Assembly: GCA_020736575.1 (NCBI GenBank) | Contig: JAGPYM010000013.1 | Span: 558,001-622,000, forward strand | Direction of reading: 5' to 3' | DNA from: Thelonectria olida | Lineage: Eukaryota; Ascomycota; Sordariomycetes; Hypocreales; Nectriaceae | Length of the DNA: 64,000 bases | Shown here: positions 33,127 to 44,569 of the stretch, one piece after another | Numbering within the stretch: position 1 is the stretch's first letter | Layout: each line of letters starts with the position of its first letter | The notes under the pieces: generated by a model | Database searches by the model: none | Told to the model about the DNA's origin: nothing | What the model saw: only the letters and a program-made list of their open reading frames with translations | Translations under genes and position numbers: made by a program

Positions 33127-35244
33127 AACTGGAATGTGCGGCTTTTCGATTGGGTAGCATTGATTGGCCAAAGTGCTGGCCGGAGACAACGAGGCCGGGT
33201 CGTGTGTGGCTTGCAGGATCGACAAGGCCTAGGCCGGAGTGAGTGAGTATCTGAGTGAGCCCGTCGACCAGTCACTGTGATGATGTTGGTTTGTGAGTTT
33301 GCAAGGTCGCTAAGATGAGCGAGTGGCGTGGGGCCGAGATGCAGCGGCGTGGATGGTGACGTCGTCTCGCCAAGACTCCACCATGAGGATGGACAAAAAC
33401 GCTACAGTGACTTGGGTGAAAGCCATCCAATCGTCATTCATTTTGGCTTGCGGTACTCGGGTACCAAGGCACCGAGGAACTACAAGCTGAATCGTTACTC
33501 TGAGTTCTCCATCGCGGGTTGCCCAGTACGGGTACAGTGACTTAATGTCCACGTAGAAGAATTACGCAGTGTCTTGGTGGCGCAGCTGATGAAAGGCAGC
33601 AGACGCCAAGACGGCAGATGTCTAACTAGGGTGCTGATGCAGACTTCGTATCCCCCTTGGAGACATGATGAATTTTCGGGAAAAGGAGGATTTGAATTGA
33701 GAAAATATTCGATCAATTCCAGTTTTTCATCAGGGAGAAAACAAGGGTCCTACACACGCACACATGATAGGTATGAAGGAGAAACAATAAGACACATCAG
33801 TGGGCAAACCCCATAGTGTGAAGAATTCGATACTCCGGGCAACGGCAATCGAGACCCTTCAAAGGGTGCGCCTCAGCCTCGATAGCGTCGTGGCCGACTC
33901 CCATCGTGGACCAGTGACACGCACACAGGGGAACAGCGGTACTTTTCGAGAGATGACATCAACGCTCACTGATTGCTCCGAATCGTTAGAGCCTCGGCTG
34001 ATCGGCGCTGGTCGACTAACAAGCTCTGATGGTGGTGGTGTCGTCATCACCCAGCCGGGCACAGCGCCTCATTTAGACGATTTTGGTGCTCCCTGTGCGA
34101 GTCTCCCCCCTCGTCAGTTGCTGGGAACAGCGCATGCTTGGGCTGCGACGATGACTTGCACGTCGAAGCGGTTGAGACACTCCTTCGTACTGTAGCTCTG
34201 GGCTTCGGCTCTAATAACCTTGAAACCAGACCCATTATCCGACCTCGCCCTCTGTATTGCTATTGCTTTACGAACTGGTTCTTGACGTCTCCCCTGCATC
34301 TCGTTTCATAACAATATATTTCCACATCTACGATGACAGTCTCTCCCTCACATTGACTTCTCCTTAACCCTACTTACATGGTGCCAAAAACAAGTGCAAC
34401 CACATGATTCAGGCCTCTCTTGTCTGTTCCATGGTCTGAGCAAGTCTGAGACACACACCCTGTTCTCCCCACCATCACCACCTCATTTGCTCATGGACCA
34501 CAGATCGGATCCCTCCATCATCATCTCATTCACCACCATTCACCCGAAGCCTGAAGTGGCCCCAGAAACTTGGCACTAGTAGCTAGAGGCAAGTCCGCCT
34601 AGGGGGACGCTGCTTTGACTGAGGTGCTCCTACCCAACTACGTAAACCCCAGACAGAGCAAGAGCTGCCCATGAATGAAAGGCTAAAAATCAAGGAATCT
34701 GTCTCCTCCCTCAATTGTTGCACTTCACATAAACCTCCTCACCTTCCCATCCATCAGCTCTTGTCTCTTATCTTTGTATCTTTCTTTTTATTTTTTTTTT
34801 TATCATCATCTTCTCGTTGGACAGTCTCCTCTCCCTCCTCCATCCTCCTAACTGCACGCACCTCTCTTCCTTTCCTTGATCGGACCCACGAACAAGGATC
34901 ATCAACGACCCCATCCGCACGGCAGATCCTCACCTTGTCTGCCATATGTTCTCGACTGCGGTCCTGGCGTGACGCAGCACCAAGTAAAAAGCAGGAAATA
35001 GACCAGCTCGCGCAGACATAAATAATCGACAGGGGTTGCCCTTTCACATCACCTGCATCCTGCATCAGTCGCGACTCTTTCCCGAGCTCTTTTCCTCACC
35101 GCAAGCACCTGGAATACGAGAGGCCCTACAGCAAACAGGGTGGACCAAAAATCTCTTCCGTCTATCTCGGCGGTGGCTTTTGTTGAATTGATTGTTTCGA
35201 CCGCCGCTCTGTTTCGAAACTTGTAACATCAACATCCATCCATC
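33127..35244. other. Divergent spacer between octanoyltransferase and SUR7-type genes
   Basis: No supportable gene is present. A T- and CT-rich tract at about 34720-34880 precedes the SUR7-type start by roughly 370-520 bases and looks like its core promoter. The remaining open frames are short and not coding-like. Confidence 0.55.
34720..34880 (+). promoter_or_regulatory. CT-rich promoter-like tract of the SUR7-type gene
   Basis: This is a dense pyrimidine run including T-rich stretches and CTCCTC repeats on the plus strand, typical of fungal transcription start regions. Assignment is by position only. Confidence 0.4.
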
Positions 35245-36106
35245 ATGGCTAGGAGTACGTTTCCCCTTTCCTGCTGGCCATGATATCACTGGCTAACCTC
35301 TACACCAGACGCCCCCCTCAGCCTTGCAGGCCTCATCCTGACGGCCGCATCAATCGTCCTCCTCTTCTTCATCATTCTCCCCGGCGTCTCGCACACGTCG
35401 CCCCTCAAGCAGACGTATTTCTTGCGCGCCGACACCAGTGGCATCACGGGCGCCCGCGACGTTACCCAATGGACCTACTTTTACTTCTGCGGCGAAGGCA
35501 ACCAAGACTGCGGAAAAGCTCGTCCCGCACCCGCCTTTGGAAAGGCATGGAGCTCTAATCCCGACAATGCGCCTCATCAGCTTGTCGGTGGAAAAGGCGG
35601 CCACACCACCTCCAACAAGTTTTGGTACTTGTGGCGATTTGGCTGGGTCCTCATCCTCATCACCCTCTTCTTTGAGATTCTCGCCTTCTTCTCCGGCTTC
35701 CTCGCTTGCTGCGGACGTCTGGGCTCTGCCATTTCGGGTCTCACCTCCACGGTCGCCCTCTTTTTCTCTACAGTCGCCATGTCTCTCATGACGTATGTCT
35801 TGTGCCCCGATACGCCACTAAACTCAAAGTTCTTGACTAACAATGCCCAGCGCCACCTTTGTCCTTGCTCGTGATGCCTTCCATTCTGACAACCGCTCCG
35901 CTAAGATTGGTCCCTATGCCTTTGGATTCGCCTGGGCCTCGTGGGCTGCTCTTTTCCTCGCTACAATGCTCTACTGTCTCGGTATGCGCGGTGATAAGCA
36001 CAACACTGCCAGTGGTGATCGCAGTCGCGGTTGGGGTGTACGTCGCAACCGCAGCGTTCGAAGCCACACCTATGACGGTCGCCGAGTTAAGGATGACTAC
36101 TCGTAG
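35245..36106 (+). CDS. SUR7/PalI-family eisosome-type membrane protein
   Basis: Exons 35245-35254 (10 bases), 35309-35792 and 35851-36106 encode 249 residues. SUR7-family proteins span the plasma membrane four times and organise eisosome/MCC domains. The tiny first exon encodes MAR plus one base, followed by NAPLSLAGLILTAAS, the first membrane helix (about 7-28). The extracellular loop (about 29-120) holds the family's W-x-YFYFC-x-G-x(6)-C signature (TYFYFCGEGNQDC). Helices follow at about 122-145 (ending FLACCGR), 150-170 (spanning the second intron) and 187-208 (FAWASWAALFLATMLYCLG). The basic cytosolic tail ends RRVKDDYS. A potential fourth intron at 36038-36106 would remove the stop and extend the protein (listed separately). 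The gene is convergent with PBS2. Confidence 0.88.
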
Positions 36107-36463
36107 TGTGGGCTAAGATCCTCGGCCACCCCTGCTGCTGTGCCTGCGTCTAAGAGTCCGTCGGTGCGTCCAGTTCAAACGCGTGCAATTCAAATAGATG
36201 GGGCCGCCGACGACGAGACTGAGAGCGCCAGTCTAGCGACCAGTTTGGCGACCAGGTCTAGCAGCAGTATCGTTGAGGTGATGGGAGGTAGAAACAACCT
36301 GCAACCTATCGCGAATGGCCACCTGATTCCCAGGGAAGGACTTGAGTCGACTTCTACCATCGCTCTCGATGTTGATTCTGAAAGGATCAACTCGACATCC
36401 ACTCTTGACGCCGATACTGTCGAGGGGGATTCGATAGAGAGGGAGGAGGATTCAACCAAGTGA
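36107..36463 (+). CDS. Possible alternative C-terminal exon of the SUR7-type gene
   Basis: Immediately after the stop codon at 36104-36106 the same frame stays open for 118 codons to a TGA at 36461. It encodes an acidic, Ser/Thr-rich tail containing DGAADDETESASLATS, GGRNNLQPIANGHLIPREG and VEGDSIEREEDSTK. Third codon positions are mostly C, G or T, as in coding DNA. A 69-base potential intron (36038-36106, GTACGT...TAG) lies exactly between codons, and its acceptor is the stop codon itself. Splicing would give a 345-residue protein. The branch site is weak, and the unspliced tail also looks typical of SUR7 proteins, so both forms may exist. Stop readthrough or non-coding 3' UTR are alternatives. 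Confidence 0.42.
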   Translation, partial: CGLRSSATPAAVPASKSPSVRPVQTRAIQIDGAADDETESASLATSLATRSSSSIVEVMGGRNNLQPIANGHLIPREGLESTSTIALDVDSERINSTSTLDADTVEGDSIEREEDSTK

Positions 36464-37906
36464 ATTTCTGCACCTTGCGCACCCTCCCACTACCCTTAAT
36501 ACCTTTGTATATGTCTCGCAGGGCTTGTGATGGAGGGACAATTGCGCACTTTCATGAGCGAATAAGGGTCTGGAGTTGTTGAAGCGTGGAACCTCGTTTC
36601 CTTTTTGTTCAATAGTGATTTATGATTGTATGATAATAAGAAAACACGTTTCCAACGAGAAAAAACCACTTTTCCTCAAATATACTTGACGTGCTTAACA
36701 TGAAATCGCGTTGGAGAGTGGATACACACCGATGTTATTCGTCGCATCATTCTGTCGACTGACGCTGGATGGGATGTTCTCTGAGAGCATCGGAAGAGTC
36801 TTTCCGCTAGAGAGTGAACCATCATACCGGGGTGGACGCTCGCAAGAGAGGAATTGTTGATAAGCTACCCTATTCTAAAATAGATGCTGAGAGCCTTGGC
36901 TGTGAAGCTGAACCTCAGCATCTAGGAATGTGGTCAGACGAGCGAGCATACGAGCCTCGTGAAGTAGGTCGGCCCCTGGCTGTGCACCTCACCCTCCAAC
37001 ATGACAAGAGCTTGATGTACCATCTTGTTTCTACCTTCCTGCCTAACCATATCCTGCTTCCTTGCCCTATTCGCACCACTCGTCAACCTCGACGTCCATC
37101 CATCCACTGACCAGGGCAATTCTTAGTAGGTAAGCAGTTGTGCTCAACCAAACCCACTCAATCTTCGGTATGCAGACTTTCCCACTTCTTATCATCACAG
37201 ACTCACAGTCCCATCGATAACGAAACCAAAGAAGAACAACGAAAAAGCCTTAAAAGTTGCCCCTGAAAGCCTTTCCTTCCAACGTCAAACAGTCCTTCCC
37301 ATCATCCATCATACAGCATAGGTACTACACAAAACATGAAAAGAGGTACAAAAGAGGTAGATGTCATTCGTGATAAACACCAAAAGACGGATGCCTCCTT
37401 TCCATTCTCCTTTCCCATCCCAATTTCTGAATTCGTGTAACAAAGGAAAAGAAAACAAAGGAAATCATGTCGTATTGCGGGTAAAAATGTGCGGTTCCGG
37501 TCTAAAAAAGCAGAAAGCCATCCCGAATCGTTTACATGGGAAACTGCTAAAAGTAGGAGTCATGACGGGCGAAAGGAAAGCTGAGTGAGAGTCAAGGGAA
37601 AATGCACATTGGTTGGAGATGAAAGGCTGTAAGAAATCTGACCTTTCATGGGAGGCTTGTGTGTGATAGTGCGACGGCAAATTAAGGACAAAAGAGACTG
37701 GCAAAAACAAGAGACCAGCCGCCCAATGCTCTGCGATGCAAGGAAATGGAGAGAAAAACAACGGAATCCATCTTTTGATTCGCCAACTAGATGCCGGCTC
37801 TGTTGGCTTCGTCCCAGGCAAATTGTATCGTGTCATAGGTGCAACGGGTTCAAGAAAGAGCGAGAAGCGCATATCCAAGACCCTTCGCCCTGATTCCGTC
37901 TAAAAA
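36464..37906. other. Spacer between convergent SUR7-type and PBS2 genes
   Basis: No supportable gene is present. It presumably contains the 3' untranslated regions of both genes. AT-rich stretches near 36590-36720 could hold polyadenylation signals. Confidence 0.5.
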
Positions 37907-39924
37907 TCATGAAAAAGGCACTGGCGTCGCTCCAAGCAAAGGACTGCCGATTGGGCTCACACTGTCGAGGGGTGCGGCGTGCAGGGCAGGTTGTGTAGGG
38001 CCGTTTGGTTCCAACCCATCCTCCTTGCGCTTGAGCACGCCCTTGACCCAGGCAGCCACTTCAGCGTCCTCAGTGGTCGAGTTGAGGTCAATCATGCCTA
38101 CAGCGTCGGCTACCTTCTCGGCCTCCTCGCCTTCTTCGGCTTCCTCAGTAATGGTTTCGGGCTTGCTGAATTCGCTGAGCCATGGGTGTTTGAGCATCAT
38201 GGCATATGTTGGTCGCTTCATGGGAATCTTGTGCAGACAACCCTTGACGAAGTCTTTGGACGCTTCCGAGTAGCCCTCAGCGGGCATGGCTGGAGGCTCA
38301 CCCTCGACAATAGCCTGTGAATGGTTAGTCGTCGTACCTAAAAGTAAACGAAAGCGAGAAAACTTACGCTCAGCTGACTGAAGATTGTCGATGAGACCTC
38401 GGGAGGATATGGGTAAGCGCCCTTGGCGCACTCTATGATGGTCAATCCCAAGCTCCAAACATCACTCTGCACACTATACGAGCCATCGCCGTTGCCCGAC
38501 GGTGCAAAACCACCACCGGAAATTCGCTCAGGCGCCATGTAGCTCTGACACCCAATATTCGTCTTCGCCTTGCTTGCAACGAGATTGCCACTGACACCAA
38601 AATCGCAAATTTTGATTTGACCGCGGGTGTTGATCAGGATATTCGTCGGCTTGACGTCGCGGTGGATAATGTTATGCTCCTCCTTGAGCGACTTCAGACC
38701 CAACACTGTCGAATACGTAATCTTTCGCAACACGTTCTCTGGGATGCCACCGGCGTATAGCTTGTCGATGGAACCGCCGTCCATGTGCTCAATGCAAATG
38801 TACACGGCACCTTCTTGGAAGAAAGCACCATAAAAGTCGATTATGTAGGGTGAGACACACTCATGTAAGATGACAAGTTCCTTCAAGATGGTAGTAAACT
38901 TGGCATCATCAAGCTCCAAACGCATCTCCTTCATCGCCATAATTCGTCCTGAAGTGCCGTCTTCGCCTCCTGCACCGTCTGCCGCATCCTCGGCGATCGT
39001 GAGTGGCGATGGATCGGAATGTGCGTGCTGAACTGGTATGGGTTTTGCTCTCAAGCCTTGACCGAACCGAGGAGCCCTCCGTTTTGCGTGCTTGACCTTG
39101 TAAACGGTACCATAGTTACCCTTTCCGAGCTCTGACAACACTTCCACCTCATCGAGGGAGATGCTAAAGGTTTGACCGTTGGCAAAGTTGACTCCAGTTC
39201 TGGTAATGGTGGCAGCGCCGTCAAAGGTGACCCAGCCCTTTTCCGTGTCAATGTATTTCTTGAAGTCATCCATCTTCGAACCATGCCCGGCTCCGTTAGA
39301 CTGTTCCGGCACGGGCTGGGTGGCTGCCATATCAGTCAACTTGGGAGCGCCTGCTCGTCGCATTCCGGTGGTCGGGGGACTGCTGCCAGCCATATCTGAC
39401 AGCTTCATCCCCATTGATAGTCCTCCAGCTCTTCTCTCGCTTAGTGATGGCTTTGCTATCGCGGGTGCAGATCGAGGGTGGATAGGGCCTGGTCGTTGCA
39501 GGTTTGGAGGCATTCGCAAGTTGGCTGGGAAGCCGTTCGCTAGACTGTTTGGGGATTGTCCGGAAGGGGAGGAGGGGCTTATGGGCGACATTCCCTTCTG
39601 CAGCCGCTGCTGGTGCAGTGCCCTCGCCTTGGCCATAATGCTGTTATCCATAGAGGCGCTAGCACTACCAGCAAAGCTTGATGAAGGTTGCAATGGGTTT
39701 CTGGCTTTGCCCAAAAGTCCCATGGTAGTGGAATTTGGGTTCATGTTGCGGGGATCGGAAATAGATCGCAATGAGGGCATTCGCTTGGGAAGTTCATCAG
39801 GGCTATCCGGGGACTCGAGAGGAGTGTTGGGTTCGGAAGATTCGTCAGAACCGGGGGACGTAGGCACGTAGTCGTTAGACTCGGGGCCGTCGCCCGGCGT
39901 GGCCGGGATTGTCTCGGGGCTCAT
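37907..39924 (-). CDS. PBS2: HOG-pathway MAP kinase kinase Pbs2
   Basis: Two exons (39924-38368 and 38314-37907; intron 53 bp, phase 0) encode 654 residues. Pbs2 phosphorylates the stress MAPK Hog1/Os-2 in response to osmotic stress and phenylpyrrole fungicides. The N-terminal 260 residues are Ser/Pro-rich and presumably disordered, with scaffold-type docking expected there. The kinase domain runs from about 262 to 565. It has glycine loop GKGNYG (267-272), ATP-binding Lys332 in MAMKE, catalytic HRDVKPTN (421-428) and DFG (441-443). The activation loop SKAKT, with Ser451 and Thr455, is the expected site for Ssk2-type MAPKKKs. About 45 residues are inserted between the glycine loop and Lys332 (283-327). 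The intron interrupts helix G/H. The acidic tail (TEEAEEGEEAEKV) is followed by a Pro/Ser end. A 4.6-kb non-coding region lies upstream. Confidence 0.95.
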
Positions 39925-42900
39925 CGGGATGGGTTGAGCTTGCGAACAAGCAATTCGCAGAGAGTGAAGGGGAAGAGCGAGAGTGTGTTGGGTAAATTTT
40001 TCGAATATTTAGGCCATGTAAAATGGCAGCGTCGGCGAGGTAGCGAGGGGAAAATCAGGAGAGGGAGTCAAGCCAGACCTGGGATGTCGATCGGAGAGAT
40101 AGGACGCGATCGCTGCGATGCGCAAGACGAAAGCAATGGAGGGGGGTTGAATGGTGCGATTTTTGGAGCTAAAATGGACTCTCGCAGCGGTCTAGACTAA
40201 GTTGCCGCCAGCGACCAGGGCCGGTAGACAATTGAGGCTGCAACCAAATATTCTGATACTCTTGATATCGAGTGGAGAGTCTGAAACGGCGGGCTGCGTG
40301 GATATGTATGCGTTGGTTTTTTCTTCTGTTCTTAGATGGACTCGAGGGCGAAGCTCAAAGACAAAGAGTCGCGGGGAGAAGATGAGAGTTGATGGCGTGA
40401 GAAGTCGCTCGAGGGGTGACTCGCGGGACTCAACGGGAGTCGTCGTCGGCTGGGGGTAGATTATGCGTCCTTGTCTGATCAAGCCGAAACTGGGTGAAAA
40501 TGGTTAGGTACAGTACATGATGCAGGACGGAGCAATTGGAGCGGGTGCTCAATGACAGGAGTATTGTAGCAAGCAGTGTACCACCACGCTTTCGTACCTC
40601 GTTCGTGGCCAGGGATTGAGCTGCAGCAAACCGCGCGAGGCAATTGACTCAAGTATCCATGCGCGGTTGTTTTTGGATGCGTTGCAGCACGATGCGATGC
40701 AGTCTTCGTACAGTAGCGAGAGTGCTCCGAGTGCGGTTGGCTCCCTATGTAAGAAATGTCTGGGATCTTCTGGATGCGGGTGCGGGCAGCGGGAGCGGGG
40801 TTCGACGGCGGGCAGTCCGGGGCGGGCGAGGGAAGCGAGAGGAGGGGTCAATGAGAGGAATTTGGTCGAGGACAGCTGTGGCGCAGGTGGGCAATTGAGT
40901 TGGAGTTTGTTGCGCAGCCGAGAGGAGAGTGAGGCGAGGTGGTTGAGGAGAGATGGGAATTTCGAGAAGACGTTGGCTTTTGGTGGTTTGGCTTGCCTGA
41001 GGAGCTCTTGCTGCACTTGCTGCTGTCATCCATGCGCGGGATGCACTGACATACATGCAACTTGTGCCAACAAACAAGGCACGAAACGTCGGTACGCACC
41101 ACGCGGGCAGCTAAAAGACACACCAGTCAGGGACGGGGAACAGCGTTACCCAAGACGGGCACCAACGCAAGGCAGCGGCAGAAGGAAAAAAAGATTTAAT
41201 CGGGCCAATCCAACGGAACCTTGCAGCTGCGGTGACCGACGGTTAGTGGTGTTGGGTGGGCTGGGAGAAACAACTGGGGCACTTCACTTTTCCATCGGCG
41301 CTGTCGGCTTGGGGCTGCTGCACTGCCACTTCCGGCTTGACACCAGCACCCGGCCGGGCCGCCGCTTTTGTCACTGGCCGGACAGGTTGCTTCGAGCGGT
41401 GGATGGTGTTTGCAGGGGAATGCTGGGAGCGATGCTTCCGGATTACAGTTGTGATTAGGGCGAGGGAGAAGCGAGTGGAATGATTGTCGCAAAATCGCTG
41501 CAAACTTCAAACTGCTAAGATTGCTTGTCGGCAGCTTGCAGTTACGAATAGTTACTTCTCGAGGCGCAATATCTGACGGGATGGGGTTTGGTGAGCTGCA
41601 AGCATTGTGCCTTAGGTCATCCATGACAAGCCGAGCAAGTGGGCCGTGCCAAAGCATGCACAAGGATGGAAAGAGTCATTCTGAAGTTGCCCATGTCACT
41701 TCCATGCCTATCCGTAGACCATAATCAAGTGTTACAGACTGTGCAGACGAAGGGGGGAATATTGCACTGGGTGACTGACTGAAGTAGACAGGCGCATCAA
41801 CAGGAAAAAATGGCGATGGGTGCGTCGTCAACGCCAGCAAATCCCGGTTTCCGCGCACGCCAGCAAATGCGCAATCATCTCGATCAAGGGAAATCAGCAA
41901 ATGTCGATGACGTTGATGAAGACCCAGTTGCGAAAATGTGTGGCTTGACTGGCGTCCTTGGGCCTCCAGGGAAGCGGAACTGCTGGTGGACAGCAAGCAA
42001 GGCGATTGGGCCCTTGCCACTCGTGAAAGTGGCAGAAAAAGCTTGGTGGGGGAAGCTACTGTAGCGGGCAAATGCAAGGCCCAAGCAAGGCCCAAGCAAG
42101 CCCGTTCTCAAATTCTTGATGCTTGCCTTGTGACGTTGTCCTTGGCGACATTGGAGTAAGGATTTTCAGCTTGTGTCTATCACTTTCGCGGGGTAGGTCG
42201 ATACAGACAACAAAGCAAGGCAAAAGGCTCAAGGCGAAACATGTCTGCAAACGCCCTTCTCCCCAATCGGATGTCCCGTCAGCCCGTTCCACGACATGCG
42301 AAGAGCGTGGCTTGATTTGGTGAGGACAAGCAGACATCTCGACGAAACGTTCATGTGGTTGACTGCTTGATATATGCTCCAAGATTACCAACCATGTTTG
42401 GGGTCAACATCCGTTCCGTTCCTATTGTCTCTGGAAATAGACATCTATGCACCGTGTCAACAACGGCAAATGCAATTATCCCCGTCTCCCAAACACGCTG
42501 AAAACGCATCCATCGACTCTCGGGTGTGACGACGTCCTGAGACCATGCAACACAGTGTGTCCACTCTGGCTGAAACATCTTCCGTCATCCTTCTGTCAAG
42601 TCAAGTAACGTCTCCGATCTTCCGTGTACCACCGGCGAGCAAACATGCAACTCCTGTTTGGGAGATATACCGTATCGTAGTTGCTATGCAGGAGGCCGTT
42701 CAGGGGGCCGCTGGCCCTGGCCAAGGAATGTTGGTATAGTTTGGTCCAGTATATCGTGATCCTGCGCAAGCCCTTGATGAAACTCGCCGACAGACTTGTG
42801 TGTGACTCGTGCTATGGGGCAAACACTCGGCCAACAAGGCAGGTACTGAGTAGGACAGGGCAAGACCTATTTTGCCTTGCCCTTTTGTCATACCCGTTGA

Positions 42901-44569
42901 GCGTTGGAACTCCGAGAGCACAGATACTCGCCACAGCCTGCCAGTAGCACAGCTGGACTTATTGTTCCGAAAAGGGATCAGGAGATTCAAGACAGTTCGA
43001 GTGCCGGACTAGTTTAGCAGGCAGATCAAGCAACCCGCGTTCCCGTGGACGAAATAGGTTTCCAGTTTGTCGAGCACGTTGCTGATCCGGGGCCATAGGG
43101 GCGATGAGCCACGAAACCATCCTCTATACGGCCAACCCAAGCCACCCGTGTCGCCACGTTGACTGAGACAGCTGAAAAGACTCTCTACCTAATTATGCAG
43201 CCAAATGCAAGTAGTTTATGCCCGTTGGACCATGCTGTCGGTTTACCAAACGAGAAGATAACATGACTTGGTTCTGTCTCAAAGCATGACCAGACCGCAT
43301 CATGGAAGTAAGTCTCGTGACACCTTTTTTTCGTCTTTCAGGCTTCCTCCCTTCATATCGAGATCTCAGCCTCGATGCGCACTCGATCCTCATCGCATTG
43401 CAGGCAAAAAGTGTCTCAGGTTATGGCGACCCAAAGTTGGGCCTCTCAGGGCGCAGAGCTCAGCAACGTGCCTCAGCCAAGCGATGACGACAAACTGCGC
43501 TAAAAGCCGCCTCCCACGTTGATTGCCGCCACTCCTGGCTTGCCCCTGTCACCAACGAAGCTTGATTGTACGAATTCAGCCTTCCTCGTCACCTCTCTTT
43601 CTCTCCGAATTGCATCACTAGGGTAGGGAATGTTGGTTGAATGGGTGACGACTCTGGAACCATGCTCTGGCGCAGCCTTTCTTCCAGGGCTTTCGAGGCC
43701 CCTTTCGGAGGGAATATGTCAAGGTGATACAGAGTGTCACCAAGTGCAATCACTGGCTGGTAATATCACTTACCCGTCCAATGGCTTCAATAGTCGACGC
43801 TGCAGTCAGCTTTCAACACCACGAAGAGTCCTGCGCTGCACCTTGACGATGGGGACGCCGATTGATTAGACGCCTTGGCGGTATCAACGTGTCATTGCGC
43901 GTCCAGTCCTCAGCAGCGAGTACCGATAAGGGACTTCTGAGACAGCGTGGGGTGATATTCCATCATCTCGACTACTTCTGCAACCAAGCTCGTTGAGCTA
44001 TCGAATTGCTCAGACCCGTGCCAAGACTGTCGCAGGCACCCCAGCCGACTCAAAAACCAAACTGGTCCGTTCTGTGGTAGCCCTGGCCTAGGCCTGGGCG
44101 AATGCGCCTCCCAGGTTCCGTCTTGATAGTTTACGTAGTGGTGACAAAGAAGTACCTTTGCTGGGCTGCCTCAGCTTTTGACTGCCACGCCAACTCCACG
44201 TTCTCACACTGCCCGCTGCCGCCCCATCTGAAAAATCCACACTGTCCTCCCCTTGGACTTTGCGCAATCGTCTCCCTCGTCTTGGTGTATGCTCATTCTT
44301 TCTCTTATCTTCTCGCACCCATCCATTACCTCTCGACAAAGCTTCTGCCAATATCGCTGGACGGTTGCTATTATCAATTGTTCCGCCAAGCGCTGCTGCC
44401 CCAAAGGCCTGGATAAGCTTATCTCGCCTGCAAGCTCCACCTGCATCCAGACCTGGTGCCTTAATATCAATCGCCACCGGCCGATCAAGGACGAATCGCT
44501 CCCCAGCGTTCGCCAAACTTTCCACCCTCAATTGCAAACCACCACCATCGCTTGCTTATCGTTCTGTTG
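39925..44569. other. 4.6-kb divergent spacer between PBS2 and the Ecm3-type gene
   Basis: No supportable gene is present. An open frame of 280 codons at 40616-41458 has no early ATG and is rich in Cys, Arg and Gly, as in random translation of GC-rich DNA. CAAGGCCCAAG direct repeats occur at 42075-42103. The spacer probably holds long leaders and promoters of the two flanking genes. Confidence 0.55.
42075..42103. repeat. Short CAAGGCC direct repeats
   Basis: About two and a half copies of an 11-base unit (CAAGGCCCAAG-like) lie in the PBS2/Ecm3-type spacer. No function is apparent. Confidence 0.6.

Noticed and set aside
36107..36463. Stop-codon readthrough of the SUR7-type gene as the main explanation for the open extension
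   Set aside because: The TAG is followed by TGT, not the CTA context typical of efficient fungal readthrough, and a frame-preserving intron explains the extension better.
40616..41458. 280-codon plus-strand frame in the PBS2 upstream region
   Set aside because: It begins at TTG with no early ATG and is Cys/Arg/Gly-rich without domain features. Other frames are open as well, pointing to a composition effect.
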